Shown: positions 1 through 5,748, counted from the first letter of the stretch. The stretch is DNA of 7,854 nucleotides from DASPKS01 sp035628035 (GCA_035628035.1 DASPKS010000159.1:1-7854); one strand, 5' to 3'. Made by a program: numbers and translations. Notes: generated from the letters alone by a model not told the origin.

Positions 1-1170
1 TGGGAAGACATCGCCGCCGGTAGCGTGCGCGCCGGCCTCGGCCGCGAGACGCCATCCCCCGAAGGAGAGCGAGTCGGCCAGCGTGGCGTGCGCCTGCGTG
101 GCGGGGGAGAGGCCGGGCAACGGATTGCTCCGCCCCCACGGAGCACCGTCGCGCCACGCGTCGAGGCGGAGGGCGAGGCGGTGGGCACCCGCGCGGAAGG
201 GCTGGGCGAGGCGGAGGCCCAGCCGGTTGCCCTTCGCCTCGAGCGTGTCCGGACCGCCGGGCGTGTATCGCTCGTGCTGGCGCGTCCCGTAGAGCGAGGC
301 CGCGAGCGGAGCGGCGCCGAGGAGACGCGCGTGCAGCGTGAGGGCGAGTGTGGAGCGGACGGTCTCGCGCCGCGCGGAGGCCCCCTCGACCCGCGCCACG
401 AGTGGGTCGTACACCGTGTCGAAGTCGCCCGCCGGCGAGACGCCCTCACGCGCGCCGAGCCGGCGGCTGGCCATGTGGAAGGTGAGATCGGCCGCGAGGT
501 CCGTCCGGAGCAGCCCCACCCGCGCGAGGGCGTGCCAGCCGCTGAGGGCACCGCCCGTATAGGGGCCATCGGCCTGGCGGCCCGCCGCGTGCGCGAGGAA
601 GGTGAGGCGCCCCTCGCGGGCGAGGAAGCGCGGGGCACGGCGGGCCTGCGCGTGCGTGGCGCCGACGTACTGCACGCCGCTTCCGCCCGCGAGGTAGCGC
701 AGCTCCGTCAGGGGGCGCCCGGTGCGGAGCGTACGCGTCGTGGCAGCGACGGCGCCGGGCCGCCCGAAGCGGCTCTCTCCGAGGCGCAGACGGTCGAGGA
801 GGTCGAACGGGAGGAGGTCGTAGCGGGGCCGCTCGGTGAAGAGGTCCGTGAGCGGGAGGCCGTCGAGGGTGAGTGCCGGGCGGCGCGGGTCGAGGCCGCC
901 GAGGGCGAGGCCGTCCGGCGCGCCGACGATCCCGAGGTCGTACGCGAACGTGGCCGGCGCGTCACGCAGCAGGTCCTCAGGATCGAGTGCGGGCGTGAGC
1001 GCGGGGACGCGGCCGATAGGCCGTCCCGGTTCCAGGGCTTCCGGCGCGAAGAGGGTAGCGAGTGAGTCCGGTCGGGCGCGCGTGGTGTCGGGCGCTTGCG
1101 CCCGCGCCGCACCCGCGACGAGGACGGCGAGGACGAGGACGGCGCGCCCCCTCCCTCCGCCTCCGCTCAT
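1..1170 (-). CDS. Outer-membrane beta-barrel protein with TonB-plug-like N-terminus (partial, C-terminus off left edge)
   Basis: The minus strand is open without a stop from ATG at 1170 to base 1, giving 390 residues; the frame runs off the window. Residues 1-24 form a signal peptide: a Gly/Arg-rich n-region, the hydrophobic stretch AVLVLAVLVAGA, and cleavage after ARA before Q25. Residues about 60-150 resemble a TonB-receptor plug: DLLRDAPATFAYDLG, then PALTLDGLPLTDL (a 'value-of-the-named-product' strand pattern seen in plugs), then DLLDRLRLGESRFGRPGA. From about 150 on, alternating hydrophobic and polar stretches rich in Arg, Tyr and Leu suggest barrel strands. No carboxypeptidase-like regulatory domain or clear TonB box precedes the plug, so active TonB-coupled transport is uncertain. 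The start codon overlaps the stop of the upstream kinase as ATGA, implying translational coupling and one transcript. The substrate is unknown. It could also be a plug-bearing porin-like protein. Confidence 0.8.
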   Translation of the reverse strand, partial: MSGGGGRGRAVLVLAVLVAGAARAQAPDTTRARPDSLATLFAPEALEPGRPIGRVPALTPALDPEDLLRDAPATFAYDLGIVGAPDGLALGGLDPRRPALTLDGLPLTDLFTERPRYDLLPFDLLDRLRLGESRFGRPGAVAATTRTLRTGRPLTELRYLAGGSGVQYVGATHAQARRAPRFLAREGRLTFLAHAAGRQADGPYTGGALSGWHALARVGLLRTDLAADLTFHMASRRLGAREGVSPAGDFDTVYDPLVARVEGASARRETVRSTLALTLHARLLGAAPLAASLYGTRQHERYTPGGPDTLEAKGNRLGLRLAQPFRAGAHRLALRLDAWRDGAPWGRSNPLPGLSPATQAHATLADSLSFGGWRLAAEAGAHATGGDVFP

Positions 1171-1844
1171 CCCCGCACTGGGAACAGCCCGAACAGCCGG
1201 CTCTCGATGCGACTGACGATCTCGAACCGGTCGGCGGGCACGTTCACGAAGTCGAGGCCGTCCGTCTCGACGATGAGCTTGGGCCCCTCGTACCGCGCGA
1301 TCCAGTCCTCGTAATGCCCGTTGAGCCGCTCGAGGTAGTCGATGCGGATGGCCGCCTCAAAGTCGCGCCCGCGCGCCTGGATCTGTCGAACGAGCGTGGG
1401 CACGCTCGCGCGGAGGTAGACGAGGAGGTCGGGCCGGCGGAGGTACCCCGTCATGATCGAGAACAGCTCGACGTAGTTCTCGTAGTCGCGCGCGTCCATG
1501 AGCCCCATCTCGTGGAGGTTCCGCGCGAAGATCTCGGCGTCCTCGTAGATCGAGCGGTCCTGGACGACGGGCTGGCCGGCCTCCTCGATCCCGCGCTGGT
1601 GCTTGAACCGGCTGGAGAGGAAGAACACCTGGAGGTTGAACGACCACCGCTGCATGTCCGCGTAGAAGTCGGGCAGGTAGGGGTTGTCGTCGACGCGCTC
1701 GAAGAACGGCCGCCACCCGAAGTAGTCGGCGAGCACCTGCGTGAGCGAGCTCTTCCCCGCACCGATGTTGCCGGCGATGGCGACGTAGACGGGCGGCCGG
1801 TCGGATCCGACCGAGGGGGGCGCGAGGTCGAGGGCGGTCTGCAT
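1167..1844 (-). CDS. Deoxynucleoside kinase (dGK/dAK type)
   Basis: A 225-residue cytosolic kinase of the deoxynucleoside salvage family, which phosphorylates deoxynucleosides to monophosphates with ATP. The P-loop is GNIGAGKSS at residues 25-33. E49 in the FFERVDDNPYLPDFY segment is the expected catalytic base. The DRSIYEDAEIFARN motif at 96-109 carries the DRS triad. The lid lies near 153-167, with R158 and R160 in ARGRDFEAAIR. The length is close to the usual 200-225. The frame stays open upstream of 1844, but the extension (back to 2009) is Arg/Gly/Pro-rich and unlike the family, so the ATG at 1844 just ahead of the P-loop region was chosen. There is no clear Shine-Dalgarno site. Its stop (1167-1169) overlaps the start of the outer-membrane protein. 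Whether it prefers dA, dG or other substrates cannot be read from the sequence. Confidence 0.93.
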   Translation of the reverse strand: MQTALDLAPPSVGSDRPPVYVAIAGNIGAGKSSLTQVLADYFGWRPFFERVDDNPYLPDFYADMQRWSFNLQVFFLSSRFKHQRGIEEAGQPVVQDRSIYEDAEIFARNLHEMGLMDARDYENYVELFSIMTGYLRRPDLLVYLRASVPTLVRQIQARGRDFEAAIRIDYLERLNGHYEDWIARYEGPKLIVETDGLDFVNVPADRFEIVSRIESRLFGLFPVRG

Positions 1845-1864
1845 ACGGGGCGGGAGAGGCGCCG

Positions 1865-1872
1865 CCAAGATA
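1865..1872 (-). promoter_or_regulatory. Possible -7 element for the deoxynucleoside kinase
   Basis: On the minus strand the octamer TATCTTGG matches the Bacteroidota -7 consensus TAnnTTTG at all but one fixed position and lies 20 bases ahead of the kinase ATG. No TTG-type -33 element is visible at the expected distance upstream, so this is a weak call. The divergent 95-base gap (1845-1939) shows no convincing promoter for the plus-strand gene. Confidence 0.25.
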
Positions 1873-1939
1873 CGGGGCGGCCTCTCCGAGCACGCCCTTC
1901 CATACGGCTGTAATCTGCTGCGCCGCCACACGCCGCCGG

Positions 1940-2407
1940 ATGCGCCTCCTCCCGCTGGCCCTCCTTCTGACTGCCGCCCCTGCCGCCGCGCAGGTGGACG
2001 ACCCTCCACCGGACTCGCTCGACGGCGAGCCCCTCGTCCTCGACGTCGCCTTCGCCGCGCCGGGCGACACCGTCGTCGTGGTCCACTACGCCGTGCAGGC
2101 CGAACGGCAGGCCGACTTCGAGGACGCCGTCGCCGCGCTCATGGCCGCGCTCACCGACGCCGCCGGGGCGGGCACGCTCGCGCCGGAGGCCGAGGCCGCC
2201 TACGCCATGCTCCGCGTGCTCTACCCCGCCGCGGCGGCCGACGATGGCACGCTCCCCTACGTGTTCGTCTTCGAGCCGGCGCCGACCGCCTCGGCCGACG
2301 TGGCGGCCCTCGTCGCGGCCGTTCCGGACGACGCCCGCGACGCGCGCCTCCACGAGAGCCTCGCGCGCCCGCCCGTCCGCCTCGTCGTTACCCCGTCGGG
2401 GTACTGA
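1940..2407 (+). CDS. Small secreted protein of unknown function
   Basis: A 155-residue protein with a signal peptide at residues 1-17: MR, then a Leu/Ala hydrophobic core, and AAA before Q18. There is no cysteine at the cleavage site, so it is not a lipoprotein; it should be periplasmic or released. The mature part is Ala-rich and acidic. A strand-like DTVVVVHYAVQ (43-53) followed by a helix-like ERQADFEDAVAALMAAL (55-71), and a second strand LPYVFVFEP (105-113) followed by SADVAALVAAV (118-128), recall the beta-alpha-beta pattern of ABM/NIPSNAP-like dimeric ferredoxin-fold proteins. That comparison is inference only; no family signature was recognised. The ATG at 1940 is chosen because the signal peptide begins there. 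The gene is transcribed divergently from the kinase and converges on the SDR gene, with only 8 bases between the two stops. Confidence 0.75.
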   Translation: MRLLPLALLLTAAPAAAQVDDPPPDSLDGEPLVLDVAFAAPGDTVVVVHYAVQAERQADFEDAVAALMAALTDAAGAGTLAPEAEAAYAMLRVLYPAAAADDGTLPYVFVFEPAPTASADVAALVAAVPDDARDARLHESLARPPVRLVVTPSGY

Positions 2408-2410
2408 AGG

Positions 2411-2451
2411 AAAGGCTAAGGGCGGCGTGCCCCCTTCGCCCTTCGGCCTTT
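2411..2451. terminator. Imperfect hairpin between convergent genes
   Basis: AAAGGC (2411-2416) pairs with GCCTTT (2446-2451), and AAGGGC (2418-2423) pairs with GCCCTT (2438-2443). A small internal mismatch and a 14-base loop separate the arms. It lies at the meeting point of two convergent genes and includes the SDR stop codon (2416-2418). There is no T-run, so a role as a shared terminator is an inference from position. Confidence 0.35.
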
Positions 2452-3378
2452 ACCCTTTGGCCTTCGCAGGTAGCCGAGGTGCTCGGCGTCGAACGGCGGC
2501 GTCTCGACGCCGAACGTCTCGAAGAAGGCCGCCGGGTCGCACGTGTTGCTCTCGACGAGCATGGCGAACTGGGCCGGCGAGATCGGCAACAACCCCGCCC
2601 GTCCGGCCGTCCCCACCATCGCGCGGGCGAGCGGCATCGGGAGGTGCACCTTCGGGCGCTTCCGCCGCCCCGCGCCGCGCGCGATGCGGTCCACCACCTC
2701 GTTGAACGAGAGGCGCTCACGGCCGGCCGCGCAGAACGACCGCTCGTGCGCGGCCTTGAGGTCCACCGCCTGCGCCATCGCGTCGGCGACGGCGGCCACG
2801 TGGATGGGCTGGAGGGCGTAGCGGCCGTTGCCGAGGATGGGCAGCACCGGGAACGGGCCGACGAGCGTGGCGAGGAGGCGCGTGGCGAACTCGGGCCGCC
2901 CAGGGCCGGGGTCGCCGAAGAGGATCGACGGCCGGAAGATGACCCAGTGGTCGAACCCGCCCGTGCGGACGAGCTCCTCGGCGCGCCACTTCGTCGTCTG
3001 GTACGGGGAGTTCCCGCTGGGCCGCGCCCCGTTCGCGCTCATGTGGACGAACCGCTGGATGCCCGCCGCGTGCGCCGCGTCCACCATGTTCGCCGTGCCC
3101 TCCACGTGCACCCGCTCGAATGTCACCCCCTTCGATGGCCTCTCGTCGATGATCCCGACGAGGTGGACGACGGCGTCGCATCCATTGATGTCGCCCGTGA
3201 GGGAGGCCGCGTCGGCCACGTCGCCGCGGGCGACCTCCACGCGGTCGTCGCCGCGCGCGTCGAGCTTGGCCTCCGAGCCCGGCCGCACGAGCGCGCGGAC
3301 AGTGTGTCCCCGGTCGAGGAGCGCGCGGACGACGTAGGTGCCGACGAACCCCGTGGCGCCGGTGACGAAGACGAGCAT
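2416..3378 (-). CDS. NAD(P)-binding atypical SDR, NDUFA9-like (complex I NDUFA9 subunit family)
   Basis: A 320-residue Rossmann protein of the atypical/extended SDR superfamily. The dinucleotide-binding motif is TGATGFVG at residues 6-13 (G7, G10, G13). The sequence DAVVHLVGII (68-77) follows the usual strand 4. S114 (in MSANGA), Y126 and K130 form a Ser-Tyr-x3-Lys active site, so catalysis is possible. VIFRPSILFG (146-155) and the later LPILGNGRYALQPIHVAAVADA (179-200) are typical of NDUFA9-like relatives of complex I, which often carry this name in bacteria without proof of a complex I role. The ATG at 3378 is firm: an in-frame TGA lies 11 codons upstream with no other start between, and GGAGGG is well spaced ahead of it. 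Residues 305-320 (RRPKGKGRRAKGARRP) come from a heptamer repeat and look like an added tail. The gene is downstream of phosphofructokinase in the same operon. Confidence 0.88.
   Translation of the reverse strand: MLVFVTGATGFVGTYVVRALLDRGHTVRALVRPGSEAKLDARGDDRVEVARGDVADAASLTGDINGCDAVVHLVGIIDERPSKGVTFERVHVEGTANMVDAAHAAGIQRFVHMSANGARPSGNSPYQTTKWRAEELVRTGGFDHWVIFRPSILFGDPGPGRPEFATRLLATLVGPFPVLPILGNGRYALQPIHVAAVADAMAQAVDLKAAHERSFCAAGRERLSFNEVVDRIARGAGRRKRPKVHLPMPLARAMVGTAGRAGLLPISPAQFAMLVESNTCDPAAFFETFGVETPPFDAEHLGYLRRPKGKGRRAKGARRP
2433..2467. repeat. Five degenerate tandem heptamers, consensus CCTT(C/T)Gn
   Basis: Five heptamers run in exact phase: CCTTCGC, CCTTCGG, CCTTTAC, CCTTTGG, CCTTCGC (starts at 2433, 2440, 2447, 2454, 2461). 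All five keep CCTT. They lie inside the 3' end of the SDR gene and encode its basic C-terminal tail. Short heptamer arrays of this CCTTYGn type are known as dispersed non-coding repeats in some GC-rich and cyanobacterial genomes; whether this one belongs to a genome-wide family cannot be seen here. Confidence 0.75.
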
Positions 3379-3437
3379 CAGGAAGCCCTCCGGTAGACGT
3401 CGGCGGTCTCACGCCCGCCACGCGCTTCGGTGCCCAT
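3378..3437 (-). CDS. Candidate 19-residue mini-ORF linking phosphofructokinase and the SDR
   Basis: Between the two enzymes the minus strand reads TGATG at both junctions. The first is the phosphofructokinase TGA fused to an ATG at 3437. The second is this ORF's own TGA (3380-3378) fused to the SDR ATG at 3378. The reading frame between them is MGTEARGGRETADVYRRAS, with no stop. It may be a real small peptide, or a translated spacer that carries terminating ribosomes from one gene to the next. It may also be chance, since stops are rare in GC-rich DNA. It has no strong Shine-Dalgarno site of its own; its last codons contain the GGAGGG that precedes the SDR start. No family is recognised. Confidence 0.35.
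   Translation of the reverse strand: MGTEARGGRETADVYRRAS
3382..3391 (-). promoter_or_regulatory. Shine-Dalgarno-like site for the SDR gene
   Basis: On the minus strand, CCGGAGGGCT places GGAGG eight bases before the ATG at 3378. It is the clearest ribosome binding site in the window; most other starts here lack one. It supports the start choice and suggests independent initiation besides coupling. Confidence 0.5.
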
Positions 3438-4525
3438 CAGGAGAAGCTCGCCACCCCGAAGGAAGTACCCACCCCGAGGGCGGCCCGGACGAGCGGGTCG
3501 TCGGCCGCCACGAGCCGTTGCTTCCCGGCCACCTCTGCCAGGGGCACCGTCGTGAGCGCGTCGCCCTGTAGCGCTACCATGAGCCCGGAGCGCCCGCCCT
3601 GCGCGGCCTCGGCGGCGAGGTCGGCGGCGGCCACGCCGAACTGCGTCGAGAGCACGCGGTCGTAGGGCGTCGGGGTGCCCCCGCGCTGGACGTGCCCGAG
3701 GATCGTCGTGCGGACCTCGCTCTGGAGGTGCATCTCGAGCGCGCCGCCGAGCTGCTGGCAGGCGCCGCCGAGCCGGATCGGGTCCGGCGACCCCTCGACG
3801 ATCTTCTGCACGGAGAGGCTGCCCCCCTCCGGGTGCGCGCCCTCGGCCATCGAGATGAGGGTGAACCGCTGCCCGCCCGCCTCGCGCGCGCGGCACACGC
3901 GGACCACCTCGTCGAGGTCGTAGGGGAACTCCGGGAGGAGGATCACGTCGGCGCCGGTGGCGACGCCCGCGTGGAGCGCGATCCACCCGGCGTAGCGCCC
4001 CATCGTCTCGACGATCATCACGCGGTGGTGGCTCTGCGCCGTCGTGTGGAGGCGGTCGAGCGCCTCGGCGGCGATGGCGACGGCCGTGTCGAACCCGAAC
4101 GTGCGGTCGGTCCCGGCGAGGTCGTTGTCGATCGTCTTCGGGATGCCGACGACGCGGAGCCCCTTCGCGCCGAGGCCGTGCGCGATCTGCATCGTCCCAT
4201 CGCCGCCCACCACGACGAGCGCGCTGAGGCCGAGGTCGCGCGCGTAGGCGAGGGCCTCATCCGAGACGTCGGCGCCGTCGGCGCCGTAGAAGTCGAACGG
4301 GTTGGCGCGGTTGCTCGTGCCGAGGATCGTCCCCCCGAGGGCGAGGATGCCGGAGGCGTCGCGGTACGTGAGCGGGCGGGCCCGCCGCTCGATGAGCCCG
4401 AGGAACCCGTCCTCGAACCCGACGACCTCGGCGCCGTGGCCGAGGACGAGCCGCTTGGTGACGGCGCGGAGGACGGCGTTGAGGCCGGGGCAGTCGCCGC
4501 CGCCGGTGAGGAGGCCGATGCGCAT
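3437..4525 (-). CDS. pfkA: 6-phosphofructokinase
   Basis: A 362-residue cytosolic enzyme that phosphorylates fructose 6-phosphate to the 1,6-bisphosphate, the committing step of glycolysis. The N-terminal GGGDCPGLN motif (8-16) and GGDGT (107-111) bind the phosphoryl donor. PKTIDND (129-135) contains the catalytic D133. MGRYAGW (175-181), MAEGAHPEGG (226-235), GHVQRGG (277-283) and PYDR (287-290) form the sugar-phosphate site. It is about 40 residues longer than E. coli PfkA, in the range of the long 'group III' enzymes. Donor choice: G110 sits where ATP enzymes have Gly and pyrophosphate enzymes have Asp, while K130 sits where pyrophosphate enzymes have Lys. This Gly/Lys pair fits ATP-using group III enzymes, so ATP is predicted. 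The ATG at 4525 begins the conserved MRIGLLTGGGDCPG. It is followed by the mini-ORF and the SDR in one operon. Confidence 0.95.
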   Translation of the reverse strand: MRIGLLTGGGDCPGLNAVLRAVTKRLVLGHGAEVVGFEDGFLGLIERRARPLTYRDASGILALGGTILGTSNRANPFDFYGADGADVSDEALAYARDLGLSALVVVGGDGTMQIAHGLGAKGLRVVGIPKTIDNDLAGTDRTFGFDTAVAIAAEALDRLHTTAQSHHRVMIVETMGRYAGWIALHAGVATGADVILLPEFPYDLDEVVRVCRAREAGGQRFTLISMAEGAHPEGGSLSVQKIVEGSPDPIRLGGACQQLGGALEMHLQSEVRTTILGHVQRGGTPTPYDRVLSTQFGVAAADLAAEAAQGGRSGLMVALQGDALTTVPLAEVAGKQRLVAADDPLVRAALGVGTSFGVASFS

Positions 4526-4558
4526 AGGACAGCGAGAGAGGCAGCCCGATGATAGCGC

Positions 4559-4581
4559 GCCGGGCTCTGTTTGCGCCCGGC
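4559..4581. repeat. Inverted repeat in the pfkA/lipoprotein divergent region
   Basis: GCCGGGC (4559-4565) and GCCCGGC (4575-4581) are perfect inverted 7-mers around a 9-base centre, TCTGTTTGC. The centre contains the candidate -33 element of the lipoprotein promoter, so a repressor site is possible. A chance GC-rich hairpin is equally possible. Confidence 0.35.
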
Positions 4582-4601
4582 TCGCCCGTGCCGTACCCTT
4601 G
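4570..4601 (+). promoter_or_regulatory. Bacteroidota-type promoter for the lipoprotein gene
   Basis: TTTG at 4570-4573 and TACCCTTG at 4594-4601 match the Bacteroidota housekeeping consensus, a -33 TTTG and a -7 TAnnTTTG, with a 20-base spacer near the usual 19. The -7 octamer misses one fixed base. T-rich motifs like these are uncommon in this GC-rich DNA. The predicted transcript would start about 15-20 bases before the ATG at 4625. Confidence 0.55.
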
Positions 4602-4624
4602 CGCGCCTCGCTCGCCCGCCCCCG

Positions 4625-5473
4625 ATGCGTCCCGCCCCCCGCCTGCTCGCCCTCGCCCTTCGCGCCGCGTTGCCCTTCGGGGTTTTCGTCGGCGCGCTCG
4701 TCCTCGCCGGCTGTTTCCAGACCCGCTCCATCCTCCGCCTCAACGCCGACGGGTCCGGGACGATCGAGGAGACGGTCACCTTCAGCCCCTCATTCCTCGC
4801 GATGGTCCAGGGGTTCGCGTCCGACAGCACGGGGACCTCGCTCCCCCTCTACTCCGACTCCCTCCTCCAGGCCCGTGCGGCCAGCCTCGGCGCGCGGTTC
4901 GTCTCGGTCGAGCCCTACACAGGAGAGAATGGGGAGGAAGGGTACCGCGCGCGCTACGCCTTCGACGACGTGAACGCGCTCACCTTCCGGTTCAACGAGG
5001 ACCTCCTCGCCTTCGCCAACGACGAAGAGAACGATGACACCGACCTCCCGCAGGCGCCCATCCTCTTCACCTACGAGCGCGGGCCGGTGAACACCCTCCG
5101 CGTCCTCCTCCCGCAAGGGATCGAGGACGCGGAGGAACCCGGGGAGATCGACTCCGACAGCCTCCGGGCCGAGCTGGCGCGGACGGCCCCCGTCCTCCGG
5201 ATGATCTTCACCGACATGCGGATCGCCTTCGACGTTGAAGTCAACGGCACCATCACCGAGACCGACGCCGACTACCACGAAGGCAACACCGTCACCATCA
5301 ACGACGTGGACATGGGGGCGGCCATCGAGCGGCTGCTCGAGGACCCGGAGGCGTTCGCGCGGCTGCGCACGCAGGCCGAGCCGTCGCCGACGTCGATCCG
5401 TCGCCTCGTCGGCGACATCGAGGGCGTCCGCGCCGAGGCCGACAGCGCGGTGACGATCCGGTTCACCGAGTGA
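4625..5473 (+). CDS. Uncharacterised acidic lipoprotein
   Basis: A 282-residue protein with a lipoprotein signal: an Arg-containing n-region, the hydrophobic span ALPFGVFVGALVLAGC, and the lipobox LAGC ending at C30. It should be lipidated and held in the envelope, facing the periplasm or the surface. The mature part starts with a beta-hairpin-like SILRLNADGSGTIEETVTF (35-53), a pattern common at the start of unnamed bacterial lipoproteins that resemble the LppM type. It then has mixed strands and acidic loops, such as NDEENDDTDLPQ near 135-146. No catalytic motif was seen. A TTG-initiated extension back to 4571 is possible but adds an Arg/Pro-rich stretch that would spoil the signal peptide and would precede the predicted transcript start, so the ATG at 4625 was chosen. 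It diverges from pfkA. Its stop lies in a palindrome shared with the next gene. Confidence 0.85.
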   Translation: MRPAPRLLALALRAALPFGVFVGALVLAGCFQTRSILRLNADGSGTIEETVTFSPSFLAMVQGFASDSTGTSLPLYSDSLLQARAASLGARFVSVEPYTGENGEEGYRARYAFDDVNALTFRFNEDLLAFANDEENDDTDLPQAPILFTYERGPVNTLRVLLPQGIEDAEEPGEIDSDSLRAELARTAPVLRMIFTDMRIAFDVEVNGTITETDADYHEGNTVTINDVDMGAAIERLLEDPEAFARLRTQAEPSPTSIRRLVGDIEGVRAEADSAVTIRFTE

Positions 5474-5491
5474 GCCCGCGCGGGCTCACTC
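5468..5491. terminator. Perfect 24-base palindrome covering two convergent stop codons
   Basis: The half-site GAGTGAGCCCGC (5468-5479) is followed at once by its exact reverse complement (5480-5491). It contains the lipoprotein stop (5471-5473, plus) and the small membrane protein stop (5488-5486, minus) at mirror-image positions, so both genes end in GAG TGA GCC CGC. A GC-rich 12-base-pair stem at a convergent junction suits a bidirectional terminator or an mRNA 3'-end stabiliser. No T-tract follows on either side. Confidence 0.65.
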
Positions 5492-5668
5492 CACTGGCGA
5501 GGCGTCGCGGCGGCGCATCCGGGTCACGCCCGAGAGCATGCCGATCCCGATGAGGACGACGCCGGCCACGCCGATCCAGGCGGCGGGCACGCCGAGGAGG
5601 TGGAGGCCCATCGCCACGCCGGCGACGAACACGAGGAAGCCGAGGAGGTAGATCCCGAGAGAGGACAT
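5486..5668 (-). CDS. Small two-helix membrane protein of unknown function
   Basis: A 60-residue protein starting at ATG 5668 and ending in TGA inside the palindrome. Two hydrophobic segments, about residues 4-26 (LGIYLLGFLVFVAGVAMGLHLLG) and 28-48 (PAAWIGVAGVVLIGIGMLSG), are joined by a short turn. The basic tail RMRRRDASPVE suggests that both ends face the cytoplasm. The frame stays open further upstream, but that part is the antisense of the receptor gene and has no membrane-protein character, so the ATG next to the first helix was taken. It lies 80 bases after the receptor stop on the same strand and may share its transcript. No family is recognised; short Gly/Val-rich two-helix proteins of this kind are common and mostly unnamed. 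Confidence 0.75.
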   Translation of the reverse strand: MSSLGIYLLGFLVFVAGVAMGLHLLGVPAAWIGVAGVVLIGIGMLSGVTRMRRRDASPVE

Positions 5669-5715
5669 CGCAGTAGCGCGTTGCTTCGGAAGGACGTGCG
5701 AGCGCGCCCTCCAAC

Positions 5716-5727
5716 CCCTCCGGAGGG
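5716..5727. repeat. Short GC palindrome after the receptor gene
   Basis: CCCTCCGGAGGG is self-complementary and lies about 22 bases after the receptor stop in the 80-base gap before the small membrane protein gene. It could be a weak terminator or processing hairpin. It has no loop and no T-run, so its role is doubtful. Nothing else was recognised in the gap. Confidence 0.25.
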
Positions 5728-5748
5728 AGCTCGGCCTGCGCTGTCCCT

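Noticed and set aside
25..1065. A 346-codon open frame on the plus strand
   Set aside because: It is antisense to the outer-membrane protein, is rich in Arg, Glu and Gly without domain character, and reflects the low frequency of stops opposite GC-rich codons.
1062..1913. A 283-codon plus-strand frame over the kinase
   Set aside because: It is antisense to a kinase with all its family motifs, and its product is a Val/Arg/Glu-rich shadow sequence.
1903..1918. TACGGCTG and TAATCTGC as a -7 element for the secreted-protein gene
   Set aside because: Both match TAnnTTTG poorly and no TTG -33 box is present at a suitable distance.
1845..2009. A longer kinase start at 2009
   Set aside because: The extra 55 residues are Arg/Gly/Pro-rich, overlap the divergent secreted-protein gene, and have no counterpart in the kinase family.
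2479..3396. A 305-codon plus-strand frame over the SDR
   Set aside because: It is antisense to a well-supported SDR and has no recognisable motif.
3692..4552. A 286-codon plus-strand frame over pfkA
   Set aside because: It is antisense to a clear phosphofructokinase and has low-complexity acidic/basic composition typical of shadow frames.
4790..5278. A 162-codon minus-strand frame over the lipoprotein gene
   Set aside because: The plus strand encodes a convincing lipobox protein with its own promoter; the antisense product has no signal, helix or domain pattern.
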